Below are positions 47,570 through 58,345 of a stretch of 64,000 nt of DNA, piece after piece. The notes under the pieces were generated by a model, which was given only the letters and a program-made list of their open reading frames with translations, was not told where the DNA came from and did not search any database. Source of the DNA: Acanthosepion esculentum (Eukaryota > Mollusca > Cephalopoda > Sepiida > Sepiidae); NCBI GenBank assembly GCA_964036315.1, contig OZ038495.1, positions 26,866,690-26,930,689 of the forward strand. Direction: 5' to 3'. A program made the position numbers and the translations under genes. Positions within the stretch are counted from its first letter, which is position 1. Every line of letters begins with the position of its first letter.

Positions 47570-49300
47570 CTAGTCATAAAAACATGATTATAATTCCATT
47601 CGATAAAGGAGACGTCATTATGGAAACCAACAACTGGAATTAGAAAAATTGGAATCCTTCGTAAATGAAGATACAACTTACAAAAAATAACAACGGGTAA
47701 GCAGCGAATACAGGCACACATATTTCAACAAAAAAGTCAAGAAACTGTTAAAAATCAAATCAAAACCTGGACTAGACTAATAGAATACAACCCTACTATG
47801 TGGCTTAAGCAATACACACAAGTCTAACATAATCTTCAGACCCATTGTGTACAGTATCAATAATTCCCTCCAAAACTAGCTAAAGCAATTTTTTTTAAGC
47901 GTATCACCCCAAGCAAGGCTGTAGGCCACTATCACGCATGAAGGGTTGGAGGAAGAGCAGATAGGAGTGGTAAAGGAGAGGATGTGGAGAAAGAGAAAGA
48001 CAGTGGGTCAATCAAGGCAAGGGGGTTACAGAAGATTTGGAGCGAGAGCAGATAGGAATGAAAGATGAAAGGATGTGGAGAAGGGAAATGGATAGATCAA
48101 GGCAACTGGAGATGTCGATTGACGCTACACTTAAACCGAAAATTGCAGAAGTCCTAAGTCCCTTCTTAGACAGATCAACCCAAAACACATTAAACACTCT
48201 GGTGACCTAATCCAGAGGATAACAAACATAAACATGAAAACAAGGTTATGACTAGCTTAGATATCAAATCACTAGGCACAAATATACCTGTTACAAAAAT
48301 GCTTCAACATATTAAGTAACCACCCAAAAATCAAAACAAAAACTTCCTCTACCTGCCCATAAAACAACTATGCAAACAAATCACTAACCACTGCTTCTTC
48401 GGGTTTAACTATGAGATCACCAGTAAAGGGTGTATTTGCTTGTCTGTTCCTAGCAGTTTTAGAGTCCAACACATTTAAACCCATCATATCTAAAAATTCT
48501 ACTTACCACAGATACATAGATGACATTCTTCTAATGTATCCTCACAAATCTAAAAGACCTCATAAAGAAACTTAATAACGTGGAACCGACCATCGAACTC
48601 ACGCATGGATTTGAAACAGACAAATATCTACCTTTCTTCGTCATCTTATTAATACGTAACAATAAATTAAATTTTAAAGTTTAGCGCAAACCCACTAACA
48701 AAACCGATTTAATCTATTTCTATTTCCACCACAACCAAAAATAAAAATTATACGATTTTACCTCAGAGCCCATAGGATTTTGTAACCCAGAATACATAGA
48801 TGAAGAAGAGGAATACATTGAAAAAATATTTTGACATCTTCACTACCCACATCATATTATCCTCAACATTAGAAAACGAGCATGCATCATCCACGAGTCC
48901 AAAAAATCAGATACCGTCGATAGCACTTCTAATATCAAAAAGACAAAATTTATAATGTTATCCTCCAATACACTATCTACAAAATTTGAAAAAAATGAGT
49001 TATCCTCAACACTAGTTTCTTTACCACCATCTCCAAGACAATCGGAGATATAGTCAGGAAGAAAAATAGATCCAACAGCACTTCAAATACCAGGATTTAT
49101 GAAATAAAATGCCTGCAATGTAGAAATAGTTACGTTGGCGAGACATCAAGGGATCTAAAAACCTGCATTTATGAACATAAGAGAGACCTACGTTGAGACA
49201 ATCCTTTAAATTCGCTCGTAACATATAGGAACAAAATTCGACATAACATTGATTTTATAAATGCGACCTTAATTGAAAAAAGAACATAATTCTTTATGTA
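47570..49300 (+). mobile_element. Penelope-like element fragment 5: decayed RT plus GIY-YIG
   Basis: The plus strand shows PLE blocks in the right order, broken by many stops and shifts. They are MIIIPFDKGD (about 47585), LRPIV-like sequence (about 47840), then a LINE insert at 47892-48136. After it come AEVLSPFLDRSTQN (48147 on), HRYIDDILLMYP with YIDD at 48513-48524, KYLPFFVILLIRNNKLNFKV, RKPTNKTDL (about 48690), and CNPEYIDEEEEYIEKIF. Last is RIYEIKCLQCRNSYVGETSR, then YEHKRDLR and IDFINATLIEKRT (49092-49288), the GIY-YIG domain. It is the longest PLE copy here and spans most of the canonical protein. Confidence 0.88.
47892..48136 (-). mobile_element. LINE 3' end inserted in PLE fragment 5
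   Basis: The minus strand matches the LINE 3' end at 1.1 kb, including its doubled UTR segment. Its terminal motif CCTTGCTTGGGGTGATACG lies at about 47900-47920, followed by an A-rich tail. PLE sequence resumes on both sides. I found no clear target duplication. Confidence 0.8.
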
Positions 49301-49301
49301 G

Positions 49302-49786
49302 GAAATACTTCGAGAGGATTCTAAAAAAATATCTTACTATCTATAAACACACGTCAAGCACTCTATGCTGCATCCCCAGTTTTATAAAATATATACTTAC
49401 TCTAAAATATGTCTACCTACTACTGCCACCGTTACAAACGGTGTTAGTCAACTCCCACCAAATCAACATGTAGACAACCACCATACATAAATAAAAATGA
49501 TTACTACACACACACACAAACGAATATACATTTTCATTAGGATCCCGCACAGACAAACTAAAACCATGACACACTTACACACATGAATTTACACACGAAC
49601 GCTGCTAAACAAGACAAAGTGAAGGCAAAGTCTGCTTAACCAAAGTAGGACAAACAATACAAAAATTAAAAATACGAGAATTTTTTCACTTTGTTTTTTT
49701 TCTCTCCAAATTTCATTCTATGGTGAAGCTTTAATAGAGGGGAAACATGTTAGATTTATAATCATTTTCTATTTGTTCCTTATCCT

Positions 49787-49790
<4 letters not shown>
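49302..49790. other. AT-rich sequence 3' of the PLE
   Basis: Probably PLE 3' flank. No further domain found. Confidence 0.45.

Positions 49791-49820
<30 letters not shown>
49791..49820. repeat. (TA)n
   Basis: Short dinucleotide tract abutting the foldback fragment that follows. Confidence 0.9.
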
Positions 49821-49824
<4 letters not shown>

Positions 49825-49924
49825 GCTTCAAACGTTATTTTTAGTGAATACCCGTGTTTAAAATAGACGTCTGTTTTTATTTTAATCACTGTGTATTACA
49901 TCTATCGGCCTGCATAATTAGAAA
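49819..49924. mobile_element. foldback element, family F, single-arm fragment
   Basis: GTAGCTTCAAACGTTATTTT, TAGTGAATACCCGTG, AATAGACGTC and TCGGCCTGCATAATTAG align, in order, with the reverse complement of the right arm at 35299-35487. Only one arm is present. Confidence 0.7.
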
Positions 49925-50039
49925 GAGAATGTGGTCTCATTATAAAGACAATGTGGTCTCTTGTGCACTCGAGAAAAGGGACAAAAATTTGAACACTATC
50001 AGAGAACACATTTTCTTTATGTCCGATTATAAATATATG

Positions 50040-50045
<6 letters not shown>

Positions 50046-50113
<68 letters not shown>

Positions 50114-50335
50114 CGAAAATTATAACATAAATATGTTATGAAATCACTACAAAAGTAGCCATTTTGTTTCAACACTTGTGGTGTCTCATCAAGTGATGGT
50201 GTTGAATGTAGCATACATATTCTACATTCAACACCATCACTTGATAAGACACCAGAAATGTTGAAACAAAATGTCTATTTTTGTAGTGGTTTTATAACAT
50301 ATTTATTTTATAATTTTCAAATAAATTATATTTGC
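50046..50335. ncRNA. (TA)n plus 230 bp palindrome with decayed hammerhead cores
   Basis: A (TA)n tract (50046-50105) leads into two ~115 bp inverted arms meeting near 50216. Landmarks are TGGTGTTGAATGTAG and CTACATTCAACACCA at the centre, and GTTATGAAATCACTAC and GTAGTGGTTTTATAAC toward the ends. Both arms carry a hammerhead-like layout. The plus-strand arm has TTGATAA (50241-50247), stem II GACA/TGTT, GAAAC (50263-50267), five bases and GTC (50273-50275). The minus-strand arm has TTGATGA but GGC in place of GTC. Neither keeps stem I or the full core, so activity is not expected. Confidence 0.6.
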
Positions 50336-50403
50336 TCTACTCTGCATTGAGCACTCTTTTAAAAATATTATTTTTGGGTTATTGGAATTTATCCTTTACT
50401 TGG

Positions 50404-50468
<65 letters not shown>

Positions 50469-50471
50469 AAT

Positions 50472-50513
<42 letters not shown>

Positions 50514-50515
50514 GG
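50336..50515. repeat. GCTCTAC...TTGAGCACT tag, then (TA)n-(GT)n-(GA)n
   Basis: The tag GCTCTACTCTGCATTGAGCA spans about 50335-50354. (TA)n follows at 50405-50450, then (GT)n and (GA)n to 50513. Confidence 0.85.
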
Positions 50516-50519
50516 ATTT

Positions 50520-51800
50520 AAATAACTTTTATGAGGTAGGAAAAGTCCACAAACCGACTACTATCACCTTAAAAAATCTAATGTTTGATTATTTGATTGG
50601 ATTTTGGAAGTGAGTCGGGCAGAGAACCTCCCACGTATATATCTTAAAATATGCACGGTTGCTTGTTGATAAATAATAAAAAAAAGGAATTTTTTTCAAA
50701 AAGAGACAGAAAAAGCAAGGAAGGACAAAATAAAGGTAGAATATACTGTTTGAAAATATATTGAATTAATGAAGAAATTAGTGAAAATCAAGAGTAGCTG
50801 CCAGAAAGTAGAAAGTAAAGAAACCTAAAGAATGAATCAAACGTAAACGAAATAATTAAAGGCGAAATAAGTAGAAAATTAAAAGGTAACTAGGAGAAAA
50901 TGAAAATAAGAACGATGAAAGAATGAAAAACGAAGAAAGAATGAAAAACGAACGAACGAAGCAAAATAATCTATCAAATAAATGACAAACTGAAAGAAGG
51001 AAAAGAAAAGATAAAAGGACAAACGGAAGGTAGAATTAACACGCAAGTATAATCACCTGAAATAAAAAAAGAAAAACAAACAATGAATACAGGAAAATTA
51101 GTAAAAAATCAAAAATCAAGAATCAAAGTAAATTTTCCAGCCAAATGTGTCAACAAGTTCATTGGCGATGCAAATAGCATACTAACAACAACAACAAAGA
51201 CAATATCATCATCAACAACAACATCAACATCAACAACAACCTGATAACCAGTTTAAATTGCAAATATAAACAGATCGACTGATCAATGCTTGCAAGCATA
51301 ATTACAAATCCTTCGGTTATGGTAGCATTTACAGATTATTTTCTACCTTGATGCTTTCACTCTTTCAAGTGAAATCTAGAAACACGTGTTTATGCGATAA
51401 GGTAAATTAAATTCCTTCTGGGAAGCCAATATTACAAATCAATTTCCTAGGTAAATTTCCATTTGATTACGAATATTACCTATATCTTTACTTCATATAA
51501 TCCGTGGTTAAGTCCTAAGGCTTCTCTTCTGAGCCATAAAAAGTCCATAATCAAAAGATTACCTATTTGATATTGCTAAGTTTAATACACTCATATATGC
51601 ATACATATAGGTGTTTAAGACCCCCCTCTCTCTCTGTAGTAATGTTATTATTATGGTACTATGAACAAGTAATGATTTAACATCTTTGGGAATAATCAAG
51701 GTTCTTATGTGTATCATTCACTTTGGTTTATTTTTCTCTGGTACATCAAATATTCAACTGTTTTCAATGAAACTTTACTAGACTAACAATTAGATTATAA
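50520..51800. other. A-rich sequence, no gene recognised
   Basis: 50640-51120 is strongly purine-rich (GAAAGAAT phrases). A CAACAACATCAA tract lies at 51184-51238. No coding match. Confidence 0.5.
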
Positions 51801-51802
51801 GT

Positions 51803-52263
51803 ACCGTAATTCCCCATGTATAATACGCATTTATTTCTGGAAATAATAAGCAAAATTAGGGGTGCGTATTATGCACAGCTACAAAAAATCTTTAAAAAAT
51901 TGCCGTTTCATAGGTCGATTTCAGTTGCGAAATGACTACTCACAACAAACAGACGACAATTTGACACTAACTTTTGGCGATTGCGACCCCATAAGGATGT
52001 CAAATACAATCATATGTACCTCACAATAAATTAAAAATGTAAAATAAGAACTATAATAAATTAAATTAGAATAATATTATTCTACGTTTAAAACCATTTT
52101 TAAATAAGTGTAGGAAACGCTGGCTATAGTAAAATTGGAGAGGTACAATAACCAAACAAGGGGTGCGTATTATGCGTGAGTAGAATCATTTTTCCACACT
52201 TTCAGCGCAATTTTACGTGTGCGTATTATCGATGGAGGTGTATTATACATGGGGAATTACGGT
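51803..52263. mobile_element. TA-flanked MITE, pogo-like ends
   Basis: It begins TACCGTAATTCCCCATGTAT and ends with the exact inverted copy ATACATGGGGAATTACGGTA. The inverted match extends to about 25 bp and is bounded by TA. About 460 bp, non-coding, with several copies of GTGCGTATTAT inside. The ends resemble pogo-type elements found in many animals. Confidence 0.85.
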
Positions 52264-52394
52264 AATTTGTGCTACTTACCATTAGTGTGGATTTCTCACT
52301 GTTAAGTTCCATTCCATATGCGCCAGCTCTTTCAACGTAGTTGTCAATATCGTCTGCGATACGCAGGCTGCAAACAAGTCTACTACTAGTAAAC

Positions 52395-52554
52395 GCTAGT
52401 CGTAATCAAATTGGAGAGATACAATTTATAGGGTTTGATTATCAAACAAGGGGTGAGTATTATGTGTGAGTAGAAGCATTTTCCCACACTTTCAGCACAA
52501 TTTTAGGAGTGCGTATTATCGATGAAGGCGCATTACACATGGGGAATTACTGTA
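52395..52554. mobile_element. second copy of the MITE 3' end
   Basis: From AAATTGGAGAGATACAAT through CAAACAAGGGGTGAGTATTA to CACATGGGGAATTACTGTA it repeats 52119-52263, with its own changes. The 5' end of the element is missing. Confidence 0.8.
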
Positions 52555-52559
52555 AGTGA

Positions 52560-53655
52560 TATATAAGGAAGATTATAGGAAGTGAACTGACATGAAACTA
52601 TGTTACAACTATTTGTTCTTTTCCTAATATTTCTTCTGGCGTTTAGTGTTAAAAAGTCCACCTTATGTACTAAAGACATTTTATAATGTTTTCAATTTAC
52701 ATCAACAGAAAAAAAATCTTTATTGAGTTCATGGCCAAGACTAAATATACAAAACTTATTGGAATAGATTGTGAAAAAACTCAGAGAATATACTCATTAT
52801 CATTTGATACCGAAACAGCATGTTATTGCGACAATATGTGCGTCTTAAAATGACACAAGTTCTGAATGTGGACAGATCAGCAGTAGAATTTGACAATGAT
52901 CCGATATGTTAGAGCTGGACAGATGGAATTCATCAACACAAATCTTTGATATGAAAAATATTCTTTCAAATATTTTCTGAAACTATTAAATTTAAATTGT
53001 CCATTTATATAATTAAAAGGAGCAACTTGTGCAACCGTAAACGTTTTGTGGCATCTCCTTAAAATAAAACCATTTTAATTTGCAGTTTATGCCAAATACT
53101 GATTTCGTATCAAATCAAGAGATTTGTGAATTTTCAGTATTGTTTATTGTCGATCAAAGTACGATTGATGATTCTTATCGATTGTAAGATAAGTTTTTAC
53201 TTGCGAATTTGATATTGGAGACTGGAGACCTTTGATCAATTTACTCTTTATATCAACCCGATTGAAATACTTGAATATTAGATCGGAATTATTTGGCATG
53301 TGTTCATATATTTGCTACAAATCTGTACATAAAAAATATATGATACTTTTCGTGTGTGAGAGGAGGTGAGAGAAGATACCTGGTGTTGAGAACTTTTTGG
53401 CTTTAGAGTTTGAAAACATTTTTGTTTTGGTAACTGCATGGAAATCATCCAGAAAGGAAAATATTTAAGATAAAAAAGAAGCGAATTTAGAATGAAATAA
53501 ATCATGTGAAATGGAAATGAATATGGCAAAAAAAGAAGAAAAAAGACAAAAGTAAAATTATTAAAGTATAAAAACCACTCAACGAGAAAATTGAAAGAAT
53601 TGATTAAAATTACTTTTGTCTTATGTTAATCAAAATGTTCATAAGCATTACATAA
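52560..53655. other. AT-rich sequence, no gene recognised
   Basis: The phrase GTTCTTTTCCTAATATTTCT at about 52616 recurs at 58237. Otherwise nothing recognised. Confidence 0.5.
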
Positions 53656-53659
53656 AAAC

Positions 53660-53660
53660 A

Positions 53661-53717
<57 letters not shown>

Positions 53718-53753
53718 CAGAGACAGGGAGAGAAGGAGAGAGAGAGAGAGAGA
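53660..53753. repeat. (TA)n-(GT)n-(GA)n
   Basis: Three adjoining dinucleotide repeats. Confidence 0.95.
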
Positions 53754-53754
53754 C

Positions 53755-54160
53755 GATATTTCACACAAATATAAATACATGCATCGCCTGAGTTGGTAAG
53801 GATTCTTCTCACCGACTCTCAAAGTTTTCACAATACAATTTGTATTAGCCAACCGATTTTGGGAACATTAGCAGAAGATATTTGTTTTTATGATAAATAT
53901 ATGATGAGAGTTTCGTCTGATAGTATCAATTTTTGCGTGAAATATTTGTCAGCAGTAGACAAACATATACACATAATTTCTCTACCCTCGTAAAAGATAA
54001 ACTAATCTTAGGAAAGAATTAATACAAGTAATAACAACATACATAAGCTATTAAACTAATCATTATACATCATATTACTATCTACACAATAATAAACTAG
54101 ATGGATAATTATTTGGAAACTAATACAGGTCATAACGAAACTAGGACATGATTTTAACGT
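53755..54160. other. AT-rich sequence, no gene recognised
   Basis: A 66-residue ORF at 53793-53993 has no domain. Nothing supported. Confidence 0.5.
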
Positions 54161-54162
54161 TT

Positions 54163-54440
54163 TTTTCAGGAAGTTCTCCGATTGAGGAATCGGAGAACCA
54201 AGTTCGAATTCCAGTCGAATCCATGACATTCACTTACGTGCTATTACCCTTGGAAAAAGTATGAATCTTTTCTTCTCCACACAGCTATGGGTAAATAGCA
54301 GGACAGACCGGGTTCTGTAGCCTTGGATGGCAACTGGTGTACCGCAGAAAGAAATGGCAACCTACTGCTGGAACATATCTGCCTCGTCAGTCATGTATCG
54401 AAAGATTCGGATCGTCTAAGCGTGTATCATGTATGGCACA
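54163..54440 (+). mobile_element. tRNA-derived SINE
   Basis: The B-box region AAGTTCGAATTCCAGTCGAA lies at about 54201. It is followed by CATTCACTTACGTGCTATTA, CACAGCTATGGGTAAATAGC and AGGACAGACCGG, then GGCAACTGGTGTACCGCAGA and CTGCCTCGTCAGTCATG. The head is altered by a short inverted repeat (GTTCTCCGATTGAGGAATCG). It shares its body with 34625-34938 and 24090-24398. Confidence 0.8.
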
Positions 54441-54444
54441 AAAA

Positions 54445-55005
54445 AAATAAATTTCGCGGCTTTCTATTTTTTATATATACAGTGGTAAGCAGAATAAACG
54501 AGTCAGCTCATATCTTAGATATATAACAGAAAGTCAAAAATATTGCAAAGGCTTTGGATTTAATGTCAAGAATAATGATGGAACATTTTTTTATCAGATG
54601 GAGAAATTCTTAAGGTGTATTCTTCCATCCCACGACGAGTTGAGGCTGTATCTTAATGGGAGGCATACTAAATACTAATTACGGGTTTTAATATTCGAAA
54701 ATATATAAATAGATTTATTTTGTGAAATTTTTGTTTTTCTTCCATCAATGAAGGCTGTTAATTCTACGTTTCTTCTTGTGACTCATAAGTCTGTATCTGC
54801 TCGTCGTACCATGCTCGAATATGACAATTTGCATGACAGTTCCGAATGACCACAGGTAATACTAACTAAAATACATTGTTGATTATTTAAATTTAAGCAA
54901 ATTGATTTTTATCAGAAGTGATTCATTTCTTTCGATCGTATCTATCTATCTATCTCATTTTTCGTTCCATACTAGACCGTTTTTTCATTAGACCTTATTT
55001 ATTCT
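54445..55005. other. unassigned sequence
   Basis: A short (CTAT)n occurs at about 54938-54956. No element identified. Confidence 0.45.
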
Positions 55006-55009
55006 TGGT

Positions 55010-55728
55010 ATAGACTTGACGGTGTCCTGGAAGTATTTTTTACGAAAGTTGTGTCCATGTCCTTATCTTGTAAATCTTTGAGATTATTTGGCTGCACGTC
55101 CTGAATTAGAATCTCGCTTTCCATCACATCCCAAAGGTACTCTATGGAATTGAGATCCGGTGACCGTGGAGGCCAATTTAATGCAGAAAATCATTACTGA
55201 ACATTAGGAAAGAATGAGACATTTCTTTTTTATTTATGACACGACGATGAAAATGGTCACTGGAGGATAGGTGAAATTTAGTTATAAATCGAGGCGCGTG
55301 GTCAGCCAAAATACCTAGGTAGGCTGGGGAATTTAAACAATCTTTTCTTGGTACCTAGTGTACCAATGTATGTCAGGAAATTGCCCATACGATGATCACC
55401 ATCATCAGCACCAGCAGCCTGGACTGTTGATACAAAGCAGGGTGGATTCATACATGTTGTTTACGCCACATTTTGGTTCTACCATCCAAATATTGCAACA
55501 GAAATCGAGACTCAGCAGACCAGACAACATTTTTTTCCTCTTGTCTAATGTTTGTGATCCTTAGCGAATTGTAAACTTCAAACTTAACGTTTCATTTAGA
55601 GATACCTTTCTGTATACCTCAGTTGTAAATTTGAGCTACCGTTGCCTTTGAAGGAGCTTGAATCAGTTTGACCATTCTTCTCTGACCTTTTTCACCCACA
55701 ACCGATTTCCACTCCTATACTCTAGTTG

Positions 55729-55735
<7 letters not shown>
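55010..55735 (-). pseudogene. Tc1-type transposase relic
   Basis: On the minus strand the order is MVKLIQAPSKATVAQI (DNA-binding region, about 55640-55690), NVVWSAESRFLLQYLDGR (about 55470-55530), MWRKQH, PAYLGILADH (about 55300), then WPPRSPDLNSIEYLWDVMES (about 55115-55175). A tail follows to about 55020. The first catalytic Asp of the WSDESRF motif is replaced by Ala, the QQDNAPCH region is lost, and the Glu of SIEYLWD is kept. Frame changes separate the blocks. The 5' side abuts (TA)n at 55731. I found no complete terminal inverted repeats. Confidence 0.82.
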
Positions 55736-55781
<46 letters not shown>

Positions 55782-55944
55782 CTCGATAAAATAAATGAAA
55801 CAAAATTAGGTGTTTTTTTTATGAAAATATTTATTTCTGTGTTTTTGTATATATTTAATATTTCAGACCACCTCGGTCTTTCCTCAGAAATCACATTTGA
55901 TTTTTATATACATATCAAGAAAGTATACGTGGCCTCTCATTATG

Positions 55945-56023
<79 letters not shown>
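55731..56023. repeat. (TA)n tracts flanking unassigned sequence
   Basis: (TA)n at 55731-55776 and 55945-56023. The second runs directly into the mariner MITE. Confidence 0.95.
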
Positions 56024-56028
<5 letters not shown>

Positions 56029-56354
56029 GGTGTCCATAAAGTTGCGATAGAAATAATTGTAAAAAGGATTAGAAAGAAGTAAATCTATATTTTTTAAGGT
56101 TTTATTGAAATTTTATTTAAGTTTCCACATGTCCTCCATCATTAGCAATGCAAAGGGTAATACGATTTTGCAGTTCACGGAAAACATTTGCCAACTGATT
56201 TACAGTAATGCCTGCAATCACATTAGTTATTTTAGCTATACTTAAAACTAGGTACATTAAACTTTATAACATTTTTTACAGATTATGTCTATCGCAAATA
56301 CAAATAAAGTTATAAATTTTTAAAAGTGCACACGAACTTTATGGACACCTTGTA
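56024..56354 (-). mobile_element. mariner-derived MITE with transposase tail
   Basis: A 331 bp element begins TACAGGGTGTCCATAAAGTT and ends AACTTTATGGACACCTTGTA, an inverted repeat of about 20 bp bounded by TA inside a (TA)n tract. On the minus strand it still encodes a transposase C-terminus (NVFRELQNRITLCIANDGGH). It is an internally deleted mariner. A fragment of the same element lies at 58256-58342. Confidence 0.85.
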
Positions 56355-56358
56355 TATA

Positions 56359-56620
56359 TATGGTGATTGTCACTTGAAAGAAGAAGATCATTTCCACAAC
56401 AAAGTTTCCTTTTTTTATTTTCTTTTTGTTTTTAACTTTCAGATTCACCGTTCATGAGAGTGCAGATGACTTTTTAAACCAGACTTACTTTGACAAGCTT
56501 TTGCGCAAATGCCGCACCTGAAAGGGAGATCCCAAATCCCAACAGGCACGGCATTAACGTGAATTCTCATGCATCTTGTTAATCCAGAAGCTGACTTACA
56601 TACTTTATGGCAGAGTGTAA
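56359..56620 (-). mobile_element. element 3' end encoding two C2H2-type zinc fingers
   Basis: The minus strand encodes LCHKVCKSASGLTRCMRIH and then FRCGICAKACQSKSGLKSHL, HSHER, followed by a stop (about 56444-56605). The second finger has canonical C-x2-C-x12-H-x3-H spacing; in the first, one Cys and one His are replaced. The 3' UTR (GTTAAAAACAAAAAGAAAAT ... GTTGTGGAAATGATCTTCTT ... CAAGTGACAATCACCA) ends against (TA)n. A second copy lies at 58113-58236. Such paired fingers occur near the C-terminus of some LINE polyproteins, which is my best guess. A fragment of a host zinc-finger exon is the alternative, but the repeated UTR makes it less likely. Confidence 0.6.
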
Positions 56621-56623
56621 CGT

Positions 56624-56720
56624 ATACATATATATATATATATATATATATGGTGTATCACTTATTCTTCCCCAAAATTTTTCACCCATAGCCGATTTCC
56701 CCTCCTATACTATAGTTGAC
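56624..56720. repeat. (TA)n and Tc1-flank fragment
   Basis: (TA)n at 56624-56650. Then TTCACCCATAGCCGATTTCC and CTCCTATACTATAGTTG (56676-56718) repeat the 5' edge of the Tc1 relic at 55689-55730. Confidence 0.75.
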
Positions 56721-56724
56721 GTTT

Positions 56725-57755
56725 ATTGGAAGTTTTTTTCTTTTTCCGACCATACTTTGTATAACCTACTGATTGTTGTGCGTGAAAATCTAACAAAACA
56801 ACAGTTTCACAACAATCAGATCAACCAGTCTAGCGCCAAGTACCAGACCCCCTGCTCAAAGTCAATTAAATTATAGTTCTGTCCCATGCACATGCATGAA
56901 ATTAAATTTCAAAGATTCACATGACGATGTTTAAATTCTTATTAAATTGCTACCACGTCCTTGGCTAGTTAGAAAATTTCATAAAAACGTAATTGTTCAC
57001 GTGTACTTAATTAAGTGGTCAGTGAATATACTAACCTTTTCTTATTTATGTACAATAAGAAGGGGAAATATACATGACTGGATTCGATAAATGTTATCCA
57101 AAAATTTGAGATCTAGTGTATTCGATTATATTTTAGGCTACAGTCAAGATCAACTACGAAAACTGTCGCTACTATTCATTTTTAAACATTTAAAAATGGA
57201 TATTATTTTAAAATATTATAAAAATGTGGTGTTTAGAATTTTTAATCGATATATATTAAATGAACGAATGTTGCATAAAACAAACACAAAAGCAAGACAA
57301 AATTTTTATTTATGGTGAATTATCTGTTTCCATGTCGATCTCATTTTCACAGAAGTTCACCTATGAACTCAAATCACTCAGTCGACCTTATACGCTGAAA
57401 GAAGCCATATTGAATAAAAAGCTCAATCTTTTGTCAGATTGAAACCTAGATAATTCCATTTTTTGTGGTCAGGTGGTCATGTACACGCTGCAGCCTTTTA
57501 GGTTATTAGTGGACGATACCCCAATGAAAAATGTTCCTTACAATTATGAGCCATTATACATAATTCCATCGGAAAGCTTCTTCGTCACCATTTTGTCTCT
57601 GACCATTTCAACATATGGACACTCATATATCACACCAGTGATTTGCAGCCGAAGAAACAAATGTAATTCATTCATAGCTTGATATTCTTTTATAAGCCAT
57701 CAGCTTTAGACGATAATTATACACCTAACTACATATCCTCAACACACAAACACAA
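56725..57755. other. AT-rich sequence, no gene recognised
   Basis: Several 60-75 residue ORFs occur in the plus strand (57091-57682), none with a recognisable domain. Confidence 0.5.
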
Positions 57756-57759
57756 ACAC

Positions 57760-57831
<72 letters not shown>

Positions 57832-58054
57832 AAACCTACGTTTGCTCTACGTTTGTATTGAGCTCTTTAGTTAGTTGTTTACTCGTATCGGGTTTTTTTC
57901 TTTGGGCCTTGAACCTGTATCTGTGTGATTATTTTCGACAGACTTCCATGTTCCTGGCTCTTTCTTTTTTAAAACCTTTTTTTCCCTTCGTGATTGATTT
58001 GGCTATTGTTAAATCAAGAGTTCGAAGGTTTTTCGACACGAGTATAGTTACCTA

Positions 58055-58113
<59 letters not shown>
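57760..58113. repeat. two (TA)n tracts with a GCTCTAC...TTGAGCTCT tag
   Basis: (TA)n at 57760-57828, tag GCTCTACGTTTGTATTGAGC at about 57842-57861, and (TA)n at 58052-58113. Confidence 0.9.
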
Positions 58114-58117
<4 letters not shown>

Positions 58118-58345
58118 ATTGCCACTTGACAGAAGTAGAACATCTCCACAACAAATATTCTTTCTTTCTTTTCTTTATTTTTTAACTTCCAGACTCACTG
58201 ATCATGAGAGCGCAGATGACTTTTTAAACCAGCCTTGTTCTTTTCCTAATATTTCTTCAAATACTTAAAACTAGGTTCATTAAACTTTATAACATTTTTT
58301 ACAGATTATTTCTATCGCAAATACAAATAAAGTTATAAATTTAGA
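58113..58345 (-). mobile_element. zinc-finger element 3' end copy 2, joined to a mariner fragment
   Basis: 58113-58236 repeats 56359-56485 and keeps KAGLKSHLRSHDQ-stop, the end of the second finger. Then GTTCTTTTCCTAATATTTCT (58237-58257) matches 52616-52636. 58256-58342 matches the interior of the mariner MITE (AAACTAGGTTCATTAAACTT, CTATCGCAAATACAAATAAA). It is a chimera of three repeat pieces. Confidence 0.7.
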
